From contig CAJNDS010002590.1 of NCBI GenBank assembly GCA_905221605.1, positions 148,501 to 212,500 on the forward strand: a stretch of 64,000 nucleotides of DNA, written 5' to 3'. This document shows positions 1 to 10,191 of this stretch, in pieces. This DNA is from Symbiodinium natans (Eukaryota > Sar > Dinophyceae > Suessiales > Symbiodiniaceae). A program made the translations under genes and the position numbers. Every line of letters starts with the position of its first letter. The stretch's first letter is position 1. The notes beneath the pieces are model-generated. The model saw only the letters and a list, made by a program, of their open reading frames with translations. It had not been told where the DNA came from and did no database searches.

Positions 1-1185
1 GCAAGCCCTGGTCCCTAAGATTTGGGGCCCAGTTTTTGCTCCGAAGAGTCAAATCGCAAGCCCTGGTCCCTAAGATTTTGGGTTCAATTTTTGCTCCAAA
101 GAGTGACATCGCAAGCTCTGGTCCCTAAGATTGGGGGCCCAGTTTTTGCTCCAAAGAGTGACATCGCAAGTCCTGGTCCCTAAGATTTTGGGTTCAATTT
201 TTGCTCCAAAGAGTGACATCGCAAGCCCTGGTCCCTAAGATTTGGGGCCCAGTTTTTGCTCCAAAGAGTAACATCGCAAGCCCTGGTCCCTAAGATTTTG
301 GCCCAGTTTTTGCTCCAAAGAGTCAAATCGCAAGCCCTGGTCCCTAAGATTTGGGGCCCAGTTTTTGCTCCAAAGAGTGACATCGCAAGCCTGGTCCCTA
401 AGATTTTGGGTTCAATTTTTGCTCCAAAGAGTCAAATCGCAAGCCCTGGTCCCTAAGATTTTGGGTTCATTTTTTGCTCCAAAGAGTTCGCAAGCCCTTG
501 TCCCTAAGATTTTGGGCCCAGTTTTTGGTTCAAAGAGTCAAATCGCAAGCCCTGGTCCCTAAGATTTTGGGTTCAATTTTTGCTCCAAAGAGTCAAACCG
601 CAAGCCCTGGTCCCTAAGATTTGGGGCCCAGTTTTTGCTCCAAAGAGTCAAATCGCAAACCCTGCTCCCTAAGATTTTGGGCACAGTTTTTGCTCCAAAG
701 AGTCAAATCGCAAGCCCTGGTCCCTAAGACTTTGGGTTCAATTTTGCTCCAAAGAGTGACATCGCAAGCCCTGGTCCCTAAGATTTGGGGCCCAGTTTTT
801 GCGCCAAAGAGTAAAATCGCAAGCCCTGGTCCCTTAGATTTTTGGGTCGATTTTTGCTCCAAAGAGTCAAATCGCAAGCCCTGGTCCCTAAGTTGTCGGG
901 GTCGATTTGTGCTCCACAGAGTCAAATCGCAAGCCCTGGTCCCTAAGATTTCGGGGTCGATTTGTGCTCCACGGAGTCAAATTGCAAGCCCTGGTCCCTA
1001 AGATTTTGGGCCCAGTATTTGCTCCAAAAGGTGAAATCGCAAGCCCCGGTCTTTAAGATTTTGGCTCATTTCTTGCTCCAAAGAGTAACATCGCAAGCCC
1101 TGGTCCCTAAGATTTTGGAATCGATTTTTGCTCCAAAGAGTCAGATCGCAAGCCCTGGTCCTAAAATGTTGGGCTCAATTTTTGC
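1..1185. repeat. 55-bp minisatellite, about 21 copies
   Basis: Tandem array with a period of about 55 bp. Each unit runs from GCAAGCCCTGGTCCCTAAGA through a T-rich stretch to GCTCCAAAGAGT. Units differ by small indels and by alternation of GGGCCCAG/GGGTTCAA and GTCAAATC/GTGACATC. It continues off the left edge. Open frames on both strands here are repeat artefacts. Confidence 0.95.
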
Positions 1186-3520
1186 TTTTCCCTTCTCTTC
1201 TGCTGATAAAACACAAGAAAGGAACTCATATGATAAAGCAGTGGAAAGGTAAGCAGAGGGTGACTCCTTGCGCGTGAGCCTTTCCATAATACTCCATCAT
1301 ATTCATCCTCTCGGCCTATCTCTTCTGTTCCTTTCCTTACTCTTCTCCTTCTCATAGTTCTTCCTTTTTGTTTTTCTCATTTCGAAAAGAAAGAGGGAAG
1401 GGAGAAACAAGGGAGAGAGAATAGATAAAGAAGAGTGCCATCTTCTCTGCGCCTTGTTTTGTCTCTCCCTCTTCTCTATTCATCTGTCTTCTATTCTCTT
1501 CCTTGCTCTTCCCATTAAATATGCAATCCTTGGTATCTCTCCTCTCTCCTTCTCTCTTCCTCCAACAGATGTGCTTTTGGATCGTTTTCTGCATCTTCAA
1601 GCGAGAAAAAAGGACACAGACTGCGATTAAAAGGGACGCCCATGTTGGATTGGCAGCAAGCCCAGCTGATGCTCATGATTCTCTCTCTTTCCCTACACAT
1701 GGGTTCCGTCTCCTTGCTTCCTGTCTCTTCTATTCCTTGCAGCACGCTTCGGGAAACATAGCATCCTTGTTATCTTTCCTCTCTCACTTCCCTTTCCCTT
1801 CTCTTCTTCCGCTTCCTTTTAACTGATAAAACACAAGAAAGGAACTCATATGATAAAGCAGTGAAAAGGTAAGCAGAGGGTGACTCCTTGCGCGTGAGCC
1901 TTTCCATAATACTCCATCATATTCATCCTCTCGGCCTATCTCTTCTGTTCCTTTCCTTACTCTTCTCCTTCTCATAGTTCTTCCTTTTTGTTTTTCTCAT
2001 TTCGAAAAGAAAGAGGGAAGGGAGAAACAAGGGAGAGAGAATAGATAAAGAAGAGCGCCATCTTCTCTATTCATCTGTCTTCTATTCTCTTCCTTGCTCT
2101 TCCCATTAAATATGCAATCCTTGGTATCTCTCCTCTCTCCTTCTCTCTTCCTCCAACAGATGTGCTTTTGGATCGTTTTCTGCATCTTCAAGCGAGAAAA
2201 AAGGACACAGAATGCGATTAAAAGGGACGCCCATGTTGGATTGGCAGCAAGCCCAGCTGATGCTCATGATTCTCTCTCTTTTTCCCTACATATGGGCGAT
2301 GGAACGGGTGTCCTTTTCAATCGTTTTCTGCATCTTCAAGAGAAAAAGGGACACCCCACAAGAAGGAAAAGTAACATAAGAGATAGGGAGGGAAATTGAA
2401 GAACTCCTCATTGTACTTGGTCATTCCCTTTCCTCTCTTCTTATCTGCCCATTTTCTGTGCGCCTTGTTTTGTCTCCCCCTCTTCTCCCATCATCTCTCT
2501 TCTGGTCTTTTCTTTGCTCTTCCCATTAAAAATGCAACCCTTTTTATGTCTCCTCTCTCCTTCTCTCTCCCTCCTCTTCTCCTGTTCCCTTCTAAACGAC
2601 AAAAACGCAAGAAAGGAAGAATAAGAGGGGAATGGAGGCCCTGTTCCTTTTCCTCTTTCAATGGATGGGGGAAGTGGGCGGAGTTGGCCCCTTGCCCGTA
2701 CACCCTCCCCATGCTTCAGCAAACCCCTCCTCTCGCCCTATCGCCTCTGTTTTTTTTCCTTGTGCCCAAACGGAAAACGAAAACGGGTTCCTTTATATGT
2801 TCATTGTCCTTCCTTTTGTTTTTTTATTTCACAGGGAAAAGAACCAGAGAAGAGGAAGATAAGAACGAGAGGTGAGATGAAAACGGCACCATCTTCTCTT
2901 TGCCTTATTTTTGCACCTCCCTCTCCTGTCTTAATTTCTCTTCCACTCTTTTTTTCCATTGCTCTTCCCATAATATTGCATTCCTTTTGATAACTCACAG
3001 GAAATTAAAATGGCCTCCTTGTTGTCTCTCCTCTCTCACTTCCCTTTCCCTTCTCTCCTTCTGTTTCCTTTTAATTTTAACTGATAAAACACAAGAAAGG
3101 AGCTTGTAAAATCAAGCAGTGGAAGGGTAAGCAGAAGGTGACTCCTTGTGCGTGGACCTTTGCCGTACTTCACCATACCCCTCTTTTCGGCCTATCTCTT
3201 CGGCTCTTTTCCTAACCCTTCTTCTTTTCATCTTTCTTTTTGTTTTTCTCATTTCGAAAAGACAGAGGGAACGGAGAGATAAGGGAGAGAGGATAGATAA
3301 AGAAGAGTACCATCTTCTTTGCGCCTTGTTTTATCTCTCTTCTATTCTTTTCTTGGCTCTTCCCATGAAAATCGTGTTCCTCTTATCTTTCCCTCCTTCT
3401 CTCCCTTCTCTTCTCCTCACGAGAGCCTTCGACTTTAGGATTGAGGAGAAAAAGAGAAGAGAAAAGAGGAACTACCTGGTTCTTGTTCCTGAGGCCTCCA
3501 TAGTACGACTGACGTGACAG
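1186..3520. repeat. Duplicated pyrimidine-rich low-complexity DNA
   Basis: CT-rich plus strand (CTCTTCC-type runs). A block starting TGATAAAACACAAGAAAGGA occurs at 1203, again almost unchanged at 1825, and in diverged form at 3082, so the region is a partial tandem triplication with a unit of roughly 0.6 kb. No credible exon was found; the many short ORFs carry only Ser/Leu/Phe or Lys/Arg/Glu low complexity. Confidence 0.7.
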
Positions 3521-3601
3521 CAGCGTACCCTCGTGGAAACGTGTATGGCTATAAGAAAACCCGAGTCCCAGCTTCCAAATAGACCCTATTTAAGCCACCC
3601 A

Positions 3602-3779
3602 CCCCCCCCCCCCCCCAAAGACCTATTAAACCCTAAGCCCTAAGCGCTAAACCCTAAGCCCTAAGCCCTAAGCCCTAAGCCCTAAGCCCTAAGCCTAAAC
3701 CCTAAGCCCTAAACCCTAAACCCTAAACCCTGAACCCTAAACCCTAAACCCTTCAGCCCTGAACCCTAAACCTAAACAA
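3602..3779. repeat. Poly-C run and CCCTAAA/CCCTAAG interstitial telomeric array
   Basis: A run of about 17 C is followed by CCCTAAR repeats with CCCTAAG, CCCTGAA and CCTAAAC variants. It ends only 11 bp before the 3' splice site of the exon at 3791, so it is intronic. A TTTAGGG array lies on the other side of that exon. Confidence 0.95.
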
Positions 3780-3790
3780 ACCCCTGGCAG

Positions 3791-3877
3791 AACACCACCT
3801 GCCCGGCTTGCGGCAACACGTACTTGGACGGCTCGCGGTTCTGCCGCAAGTGCGGCCGGAAGCGTGACGAGGTCTGA
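3791..3877 (+). CDS. Terminal exon of a zinc-ribbon protein
   Basis: An 87-bp exon follows CCTGGCAG and ends in TGA at 3875-3877. It encodes 28 residues with a four-cysteine ribbon: CPACG, ten residues from the second to the third cysteine, then FCRKCG, and a basic-acidic tail KRDEV. The CxxC-x10-CxxC arrangement is that of a small zinc ribbon, a common terminal motif in dinoflagellate proteins; the rest of the protein lies upstream and was not found. GC3 is very high, unlike the flanking arrays. It is bounded by CCCTAAA repeats upstream and TTTAGGG repeats downstream. The parent protein's function is unknown. Confidence 0.75.
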   Translation, partial: NTTCPACGNTYLDGSRFCRKCGRKRDEV

Positions 3878-3887
3878 AACCGGGGTG

Positions 3888-3952
3888 AGGGTTTAGGGTT
3901 TAGGGTTTAGGGTTTAGGTTCAGGGTTTAGGTTTAGGGTTTAGGGTTCAGGG
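3888..3952. repeat. TTTAGGG interstitial telomeric array
   Basis: About nine G-strand units with GGTTCA and GGTTTAGG variants, starting 11 bp after the stop codon of the zinc-ribbon exon. It faces the C-strand array on the other side of the exon. Confidence 0.95.
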
Positions 3953-4247
3953 TGGCGGGTCGTGGTCCAGGTGAGACCTTGCAAGATGTTGTTATTATTT
4001 CTTTTCTCCTGGGGCTTCCTGTAGGCGGTCGTTTTCAGAGGGCAGAATGGGCCAACTTCGTGGTGGTGTGGGTGACCGCAGCCCGAAAACGCACAATCTT
4101 GGGCAGCCTCCCTGTCCAATTCAACCCCCTACCTCCTGACCTCCTCACCTCCGAGTGTTGCATGCTCCCTTTGCCATGGTGGCCATAAGGAGTCTATGTT
4201 GATGGGAAGGCGGAATAGGCGAAGGGGACCCGCCGCGGCCCTTGCAG

Positions 4248-5936
4248 GTGAGCCCACAGAATCACCTCGAGGCTGAGGATGCTGCAAAGGAAGCGCCCGA
4301 GGAGGCGCCCGAGGAGGCGCCAGAGGAGGCGCCAAAGGAGGTGGGCGGGTTCTTTCTCAGAGCTCCAAACCTCTCGGTAGCACTGCAGGCGTAGGCTTCG
4401 GGGTTTAAGGCGTCTGGGGGTAAGCTGTGAAGGTGCCGTAGCTTCAGGCAAGGTGGTGTGGGCTTCTGCGTGGCGCTAGCATTTGGGCTGTGGTCATTGA
4501 CAACGATGCTGGTAGGTTTGTGCATGATGATGAGGATCCAATGATGATGATGATGATGATGATGATGATGGTGGCTGTGGCGATGAATTCTGGAATGGGA
4601 GGTGCGTCGGCAGGGCGGGAATACTGCAGTGACTGACCTGCTGGTATCACCGCCACGCATCTGCCCACCCGCAGTCGATAAATTGCTCGTCAGGGTCGTC
4701 TTTTCGATGTCATGAAACTCAAGCAATGTTTGGTGGTTCGCGAATCTATTTAGCGTTTGACACAAAGCCTGTCTTGCTCAACCTACATCAAAGTAGTAGA
4801 CAATGGGGCTTTCATCCTCTCAACCCTACCGGCATAAGAACGCCAAAGCCCTCAAGAGCAGGGTAGGGGTTCCTGAGCCCTAAGCCCTAAGCCCCGACCC
4901 GAAGCAGTGTCTTGACCCCTAAGCCCCAAGCCCCAAGCCCTAAACCCTAAACCCTAAACCCTAAACCCTAAACCCTAAACCCTAAACCCTAAACCCTAAA
5001 CCCTAAACCCTAAACCCTAAACCCTAAGCCCTAAACCGCAGACGCAGTTTCCCAGCCCCGGAATGGAGGCCGCTCCGACCGGCAAGAGCCGAGCCAGGCC
5101 TAAGGCCGCTGGCTGGGTTGTTTTCTACGGGTTTGGGGTTGAGGGTTTAGGGTTTAGGGTTTAGGGTTTAGGGTTTAGGGTTTAGGGTTTAGGGTTTAGG
5201 GTTTGGAGTTAAAGGTTTAGGGTTTGGGGTTTAGGGTTTGGGGTTTGCGGTTTAGGGTTTAGGGTTTAGGGGGTGTGGGGTTCAGGGTTTCAGTACACAT
5301 ACTAAGTGAAGACACAAGTCACGGCATGATGCGATGGATTCTAGTTCACTTAAAGGGGATGGCGGACTGAAGCAGTGCTGTTTTGTTCTGGCTTGCAATC
5401 TCTCGCATCGGCTTCGCCTTCAGCTCCGGGTTCCCTGTTCCGGAGCCTACGGTGGCTTCGGGCTTCTGTATCCCCCTTGGGAAATATTTTTGTTTTTGTT
5501 TATGTAAAACCCAAGAGGATATTAAAAACACTATTTTGACTAAGGTTCTAAGGGGAGTATAGGCTTGGGTCTCTGTCTCCGTGTTTGTTTTCGTGTGTGT
5601 TGACAAGCTGGCGTCAGAAGAGGAATCAAGAGGATTCGGGGCTGAGGGACCTGAGTCTGTGAGAGAGAGAGAGAGAGGGGAGGGGGGGGAGCATTTCGCA
5701 TTTCTTCTTCTGTGCGGGTCGTGGCGTTTTCTGTTGAAGGGGCTCAGCAGTTGAAGGGAATTTTGGCCATCTTTTTGCCATCAGGGGCGAGCTACTTAAG
5801 GGGTCTGGGGCTCACTGGGCTTTAAGTTGTCGTGCAGGCCACACCGGCGGCGCCACTCTCAAGAGGAGAGTTGGAGGACAAGGCGCTGGGCGTACGTGAA
5901 ACTACTGCATCCCCGGATTCGTTTTTGCCAGAGTAA
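4248..5936 (+). CDS. Unknown low-complexity protein, last three exons (partial)
   Basis: Three exons join in phase 0. Exon a is 4248-4340 (after CTTGCAG; 4260 after CCCACAG is an in-frame alternative); it ends GAG|GTGGGC and encodes an Ala/Glu/Pro repeat (APEE four times). Exon b is 5042-5107 after CCGCAG with a GC donor; it is basic (TGKSRARPKA). Exon c is 5838-5936 after GTGCAG; it encodes ATPAAPLSRGELEDKA and further residues, ending FLPE and TAA at 5934-5936. All have strong GC3 and lie between telomeric arrays. The 5' end is not identified. No domain was recognised; composition suggests a disordered region. The joins are inferred from phase only. Confidence 0.55.
4541..4570. repeat. (ATG)n microsatellite
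   Basis: Ten uninterrupted ATG triplets. The reverse complement gives a poly-His frame, which is not regarded as a gene. Confidence 0.95.
4936..5034. repeat. CCCTAAA array before exon 5042
   Basis: About 14 C-strand telomeric units, nearly perfect, ending with CCCTAAGCCCTAAACCGCAG. The last AG is the splice acceptor of the next exon, so the array reaches the splice site. Confidence 0.95.
5131..5290. repeat. TTTAGGG array after exon 5107
   Basis: About 20 G-strand units with TTTGGGG variants, opposite in direction to the array on the other side of the exon. Confidence 0.95.
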
Positions 5937-6278
5937 ACCCTAAACCCTAGAAGACGGTAAACCCAACACCTTGACAGTTCGCTGTCACCAGTGGCGGAGA
6001 CAGTTGAAGAGTACAGGAGACAGGCAACAGAATCAGCCAATTGAAAGGCGAATGCGTTTGTGTTGCATTTGATGCTTCGTTTCATTCTTACTATATATAT
6101 ATGTAATATATACTCTTTTTTTTTACTGCCCTTGTTCTTGTTGTTCTGAACGAAAGAGAAGAAGAACATGAAAGCTCCGAACAACCAAGGCTTCGGTTTG
6201 CACGTGATTTGCCTTCAGCCTCAGAACCCCCTTCAAACCCTCGGACTACATCTGACTCCTGAGGCCTGAGCCCTGAAC
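5937..6278. other. Intergenic stretch before the PB1/EF-hand gene
   Basis: AT-richer DNA with a short (AT)n run near 6092-6112 and a T run near 6118. No exon signal was found. It separates the stop at 5936 from the spliced-leader-like sequence at 6279. Confidence 0.5.
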
Positions 6279-6293
6279 GCATGTTGGCTCAAA
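6279..6293 (+). other. Possible degenerate spliced-leader relict
   Basis: GCATGTTGGCTCAAA matches 12 of 15 positions of the 3' part of the dinoflagellate spliced leader (CCATTTTGGCTCAAG), with 12 of 13 over the core. It lies 80 bp before the ATG of an intronless gene on the same strand, as expected of a retroposed, trans-spliced mRNA. The match alone is modest; position and orientation add weight. Confidence 0.45.
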
Positions 6294-6372
6294 GCAGAGA
6301 GGCCACTACGGCGTTGTCCTGTTGGCCACAGTCAAAGCAGAACAAGGCATTTTCCACCCCACTTTTCGCCTC

Positions 6373-8178
6373 ATGGAGTTTGTGCTCAAGCTTTCCTTGG
6401 GTGGCGACGTGCGCCGCAGGCGGTTCGCATCTGCCTCCGACGTGTCATTCCAAGTCATCCAAGACGCGGTCAAGGAGTGCTTCGACACTTCAGGCGACTT
6501 CCTTATGAGATACCGAGATGAGGAGGGCGACTGGTGCACCCTCACGCCAACAACGCTCTCGGATGCGCTGGACCTCGCCGCAGCCTCGAGGCTTCTCAGC
6601 TTGGAGATCGGCGACGGAGGAGCACTCGCCACACCTCGCAGTGAGACGTCGCTGGGTTCCTGGGTGGCTGTCAACTTCGAGGATGAGGACGAAGGCTTCG
6701 AGATAGTCGGGAAGGACCAGAACATTCAAGGAGCAGCTCTGAAGACAATGGTTCCAAAAGGACTTCTTCCAGAGGCGGACGGCATCGTACCGGGTGAAGA
6801 TCCAGCACAGTTGCCAGCTGATTCTGAGGCCGACGCCTCTCCCAGCGCAGGTGGCAGCATCATGGAGATGACGATGGTTCCAGAGGGCATTGCAGCGGAT
6901 GAAGATCCAGCACAGTTGCCAGCTGCTTCTGAGGCCGACGTCTCTCCCAGCGCAGGTGGCAGCATCATGGAGATGACGATGGTTCCAGAGGGCATCGCAG
7001 CGGATGAAGATCCAGCACAGTTGCCAGCTGCTTCTGAGGCCGACGCCTCTCCCAGCGCAGGTGGCAGCATCATGGAGATGACGATGGTTCCAGAGGGCAT
7101 CGCAGCGGATGAAGATCCAGCACAGTTGCCAGCTGCTTCTGAGGCCGACGTCTCTCCCAGCGCAGATGGCAGCATCATGGAGATGACAATGGTTCCAGAG
7201 GGCATCGCAGCGGATGAAGATCCAGCACAGTTGCCAGCTGCTTCTGAGGCCGACGTCTCTCCCAGCGCAGATGGCAGCATCATGGAGATGACGATGGTTC
7301 CAGAGGGCATCGCAGCGGATGAAGATCCAGCACAGTTGCCAGCTGCTTCTGAGGCCGACGTTTCTCCCAGCGCAGATGGCAGCATCATGGAGATGACAAT
7401 GGTTCCAGAGGGCATCGCAGCGGATGAAGATCCAGCACAGTTGCCAGCTGCTTCTGAGGCCGACGTTTCTCCCAGCGCAGATGGCAGCATCATGGAGATG
7501 ACAATGGTTCCAGAGGGCATTGCAGCGGATGAAGATCCAGCACAGTTGCCAGCTGCTTCTGAGGCCGACGCCTCTCCCAGCGCAGTGACAATGGTTTCAG
7601 ATGGAGCGCTTCCGGAGGTCGAAGCAGATGAGGATCCCACAGCAGAAGGAGCTTCTTCAGGGTCCCAAGGGGAGCTCGTGGTCGACGAGGATCCGGCTCA
7701 GTCGCCAGCTGCTTCTGAGGCCAAGGAGCCCAACGCGGAACCTGAGCTTAGCACGGATGAGAAGATTCAGATCGTCCTGGCAGCTTTTGACACGAACCAA
7801 GACGGCCATCTGAACTACGAGGAGTCGAATGAACTTCAGAAGTTCGCCTCCGGCGACGCGCTCGATCCGATGGTCTACAAGGTCATCTGCCGGGAGCTCC
7901 GGTGCTCTTTGCACCGCGGCCTGGGCTCCCGTGAGCTGCGTCAATGCTACGAGCGTTTCGGGACGCTGGATCGGGACTTCGAGGCTGCTCAACGAAAGAT
8001 CCGTAGCCGCGGTGGTGTGAGCGGTGTGAAGGGTGTGAACCGTGGCGGTTGCGCGGGTGCAAAAAACTGGCCGATGTTGCTGGCTCTTCCCCTGCTGCCG
8101 GTTAGCCCCCTGGCCGCCGCCGGCCTGGCTCTTGTCATGTCCCTTCACAAGCCCCCGCGCTCCTCGTGCAAAGCATGA
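6373..8178 (+). CDS. PB1-domain / 35-residue-repeat / EF-hand protein, intronless
   Basis: 601 residues, single exon. ATG 6373 is the first in-frame ATG after a stop at 6274. Residues about 2-85 read as a PB1 domain: basic patch RRRRF, then FLMRYRDEEGDWCTLTP and an alternating L/A segment like the acidic OPCA half, as in NBR1/p62-type scaffolds. Residues about 130-415 are acidic tandem repeats of 35 residues (core MEMTMVPEGIAADEDPAQLP). Near residue 475 there is one canonical EF-hand loop, DTNQDGHLNYEE, with all Ca-binding positions filled. The C-terminus is basic and then hydrophobic (WPMLLALPLLPVSPLAAAGLALV), a possible membrane anchor. Likely a Ca-responsive scaffold; substrate and partner are unknown. 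Lack of introns and the upstream leader-like sequence suggest a retrogene. Confidence 0.85.
   Translation: MEFVLKLSLGGDVRRRRFASASDVSFQVIQDAVKECFDTSGDFLMRYRDEEGDWCTLTPTTLSDALDLAAASRLLSLEIGDGGALATPRSETSLGSWVAVNFEDEDEGFEIVGKDQNIQGAALKTMVPKGLLPEADGIVPGEDPAQLPADSEADASPSAGGSIMEMTMVPEGIAADEDPAQLPAASEADVSPSAGGSIMEMTMVPEGIAADEDPAQLPAASEADASPSAGGSIMEMTMVPEGIAADEDPAQLPAASEADVSPSADGSIMEMTMVPEGIAADEDPAQLPAASEADVSPSADGSIMEMTMVPEGIAADEDPAQLPAASEADVSPSADGSIMEMTMVPEGIAADEDPAQLPAASEADVSPSADGSIMEMTMVPEGIAADEDPAQLPAASEADASPSAVTMVSDGALPEVEADEDPTAEGASSGSQGELVVDEDPAQSPAASEAKEPNAEPELSTDEKIQIVLAAFDTNQDGHLNYEESNELQKFASGDALDPMVYKVICRELRCSLHRGLGSRELRQCYERFGTLDRDFEAAQRKIRSRGGVSGVKGVNRGGCAGAKNWPMLLALPLLPVSPLAAAGLALVMSLHKPPRSSCKA
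6862..7596 (+). repeat. In-frame 105-bp coding repeat, seven copies
   Basis: Units begin at 6862, 6967, 7072, 7177, 7282, 7387 and 7492, each exactly 105 bp (35 codons), with only a few substitutions (GGT/GAT, GTC/GCC, ACG/ACA). A more diverged copy precedes them from about 6760. Near identity at the DNA level means recent expansion or ongoing gene conversion. Confidence 0.95.
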
Positions 8179-9030
8179 GCTGGTCATTAAGGGTGGTGAA
8201 GACCGAGGGGTCTCCGTTGGACTGCTGGTTTTTGTGAAGCAATAGCCGTCACAGAAGCGACGAAAGCGTTGTCTAAGTCGTAATGAACTCCTGACAAGTT
8301 GGCATGCTGACCTGTCAAGCAGCACGTACAGGCATGCTGCGTTTGCGCCTCATCTCCTGCTGCAGTCACTCCATACGGGGAGATGTCAGCGTAAAGAAGT
8401 CCTTGAGCAAGGTGTGCACAAATCATGTATGTAGAGATCCGAGTTGGTTCTTATACATGTTTTTGGCAAGCGGAAGCGGGGCAGACATTGTCAGGACAGC
8501 TCCCTTGCATGTGATGAGGCGCTCCTGATAGGGAGCATTGCACAAATTCGGAACGGTGTTGGCCTTTTGCGCGATTATACCGTCCACCCTGCCTGCTAGA
8601 AGTGATCGAATTATTCGGGGCGTCGAAAAACCCCTAAACCTGGCATGAACCGTCAAAGCCCCGAAAGGCCAACATCCATGCATTTGCAAGATTTCCATCG
8701 GGAGAAGAGGGGATCCGGACTCAGTTGCAACCCTAAACCCTAAACCCTAAACCCTAAACCCACCCTAAACCCTAAACCCTGCCACCCTAACTGGGCCCTA
8801 AACTTCGCAGTTGGGGATGCTGCCCCTTCCACAGTCTCCCGAGTTATACTTGGGGAGTCGAACACCGAGATCGGAGAGGCAGGTCAACCGGCCGTGGCCG
8901 GCTAGCCCAAGCCCATATGGTGAGGATCGCATTTTGGGGAGTATATATATATATATATATAGATATAGGGGATCCTCATTTTGGAAGGCCCATGTGGCAG
9001 CGCTCACCCTTGCCTGTCCCGAGTTTCGAG
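8179..9030. other. 3' flank of the PB1 gene, telomeric array and AT repeat
   Basis: No exon is supported. It holds a CCCTAAA array (8730-8790) and an (AT)n run at 8941-8966 inside an imperfect inverted repeat (GGATCGCATTTTGG at about 8925 against GATCCTCATTTTGG at about 8971). Confidence 0.55.
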
Positions 9031-9716
9031 AGGCTCCCTTTCAATGTTGCCGGAAGAGTGGCAGTGACCGAAGTGATTGGCATCGAGAGCAGAGTCACAA
9101 GTGGCTCCCTGGTAGTACGGAGTGAGGGAATGAGGTACCTGCATATCCCTTGTTTAACGGTATAATAGGGGGATATGCAGTACCTAGTTCTCCTCATTCC
9201 CTACTAAGAACCAGGGGCGGGGGGGGGGTCCCCAGGCCAGCAGGTGGAGAACATAGCAAGCCCGGACCCTCCCCCGAAACCCTCAGCCCTGAAACCTCCA
9301 GCGCTGTGGTGGCTACTAATATTGCGGGTGGCACCTAAACCCCTCAACCCTAAAGCCCCGCGCTAGGCGGGTGGGAAAAACAAAGCCCCGGAACCCCGAC
9401 TCGGTATTTCCCAAAATGGGGGGTACCCCTTTTGTACCCCAAACGATCTAGAGATCTTCTTAAAGAGACCCCGAAAACCTTGAACCCAAACCCAAACTCT
9501 ACACCCTAAACCGTAAACCCTATTTTCGGAAACCCCGAAATGAGTCTGGTCGAACAGGTCTTGCAGAGGTGAGGCTGGGTTTCCAGCCCTGGGGGCGCAC
9601 GTTCTGACCTGAGGGTGTTTAGTTTTTTGTTTTCCGTTTATGTTGTATGATTCTGTTTTCGTGTGTGTGTGTGTGTGGGGTATTCTTATTTTATGTGTGT
9701 GTGTGTGTGTGTTTTT

Positions 9717-9747
<31 letters not shown>

Positions 9748-10143
9748 GGGTTTTTAACGGGTTTTGGGGCTTGCAGGGAGTGGGGTTTAGGGTTTTCAGG
9801 CTTTGGGTATGCGGGCTTAAGTTCGGGTTTCCCGGAACCGAGGTGTTCGCGTGACACGGGTGTAAGGTGCTGGCTGGAAGGGCCCGAAACCCCAAACCCT
9901 AAACCCTTTAGCCCTTCAGCCCTTTGGCTAAAAGTACCAACTCCCTTCAAGAGTGCGACGCGCCAACTTTTTCGGGGGGTCCTTGTGGCAATACCCCCGA
10001 CATTTTTGTTTAGGGTTAAGGTTCGGTTTAATTAGGGTAGGGTATGGCTCGAGGAGGAGGAGGAAGAAGAAGAAGAAGAAGAAGAAGAAGAAGAAGAAGA
10101 AGAAGAAGAAGAAGAAGAAGAAGAAGAAGAAGAAGAAGAAGAA

Positions 10144-10191
<48 letters not shown>

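Noticed and set aside
1-1185. CRISPR-like array
   Set aside because: Units are contiguous 55-bp tandem repeats without unique spacers, in a eukaryotic nuclear setting.
4262-4765. Minus-strand ORF with poly-His
   Set aside because: Crosses the (ATG)n repeat and the real plus-strand exon 4248-4340.
6726-7640. 304-codon minus-strand ORF opposite the PB1/EF-hand gene
   Set aside because: Shadow of the 105-bp repeats; codon bias and the domains are on the plus strand.
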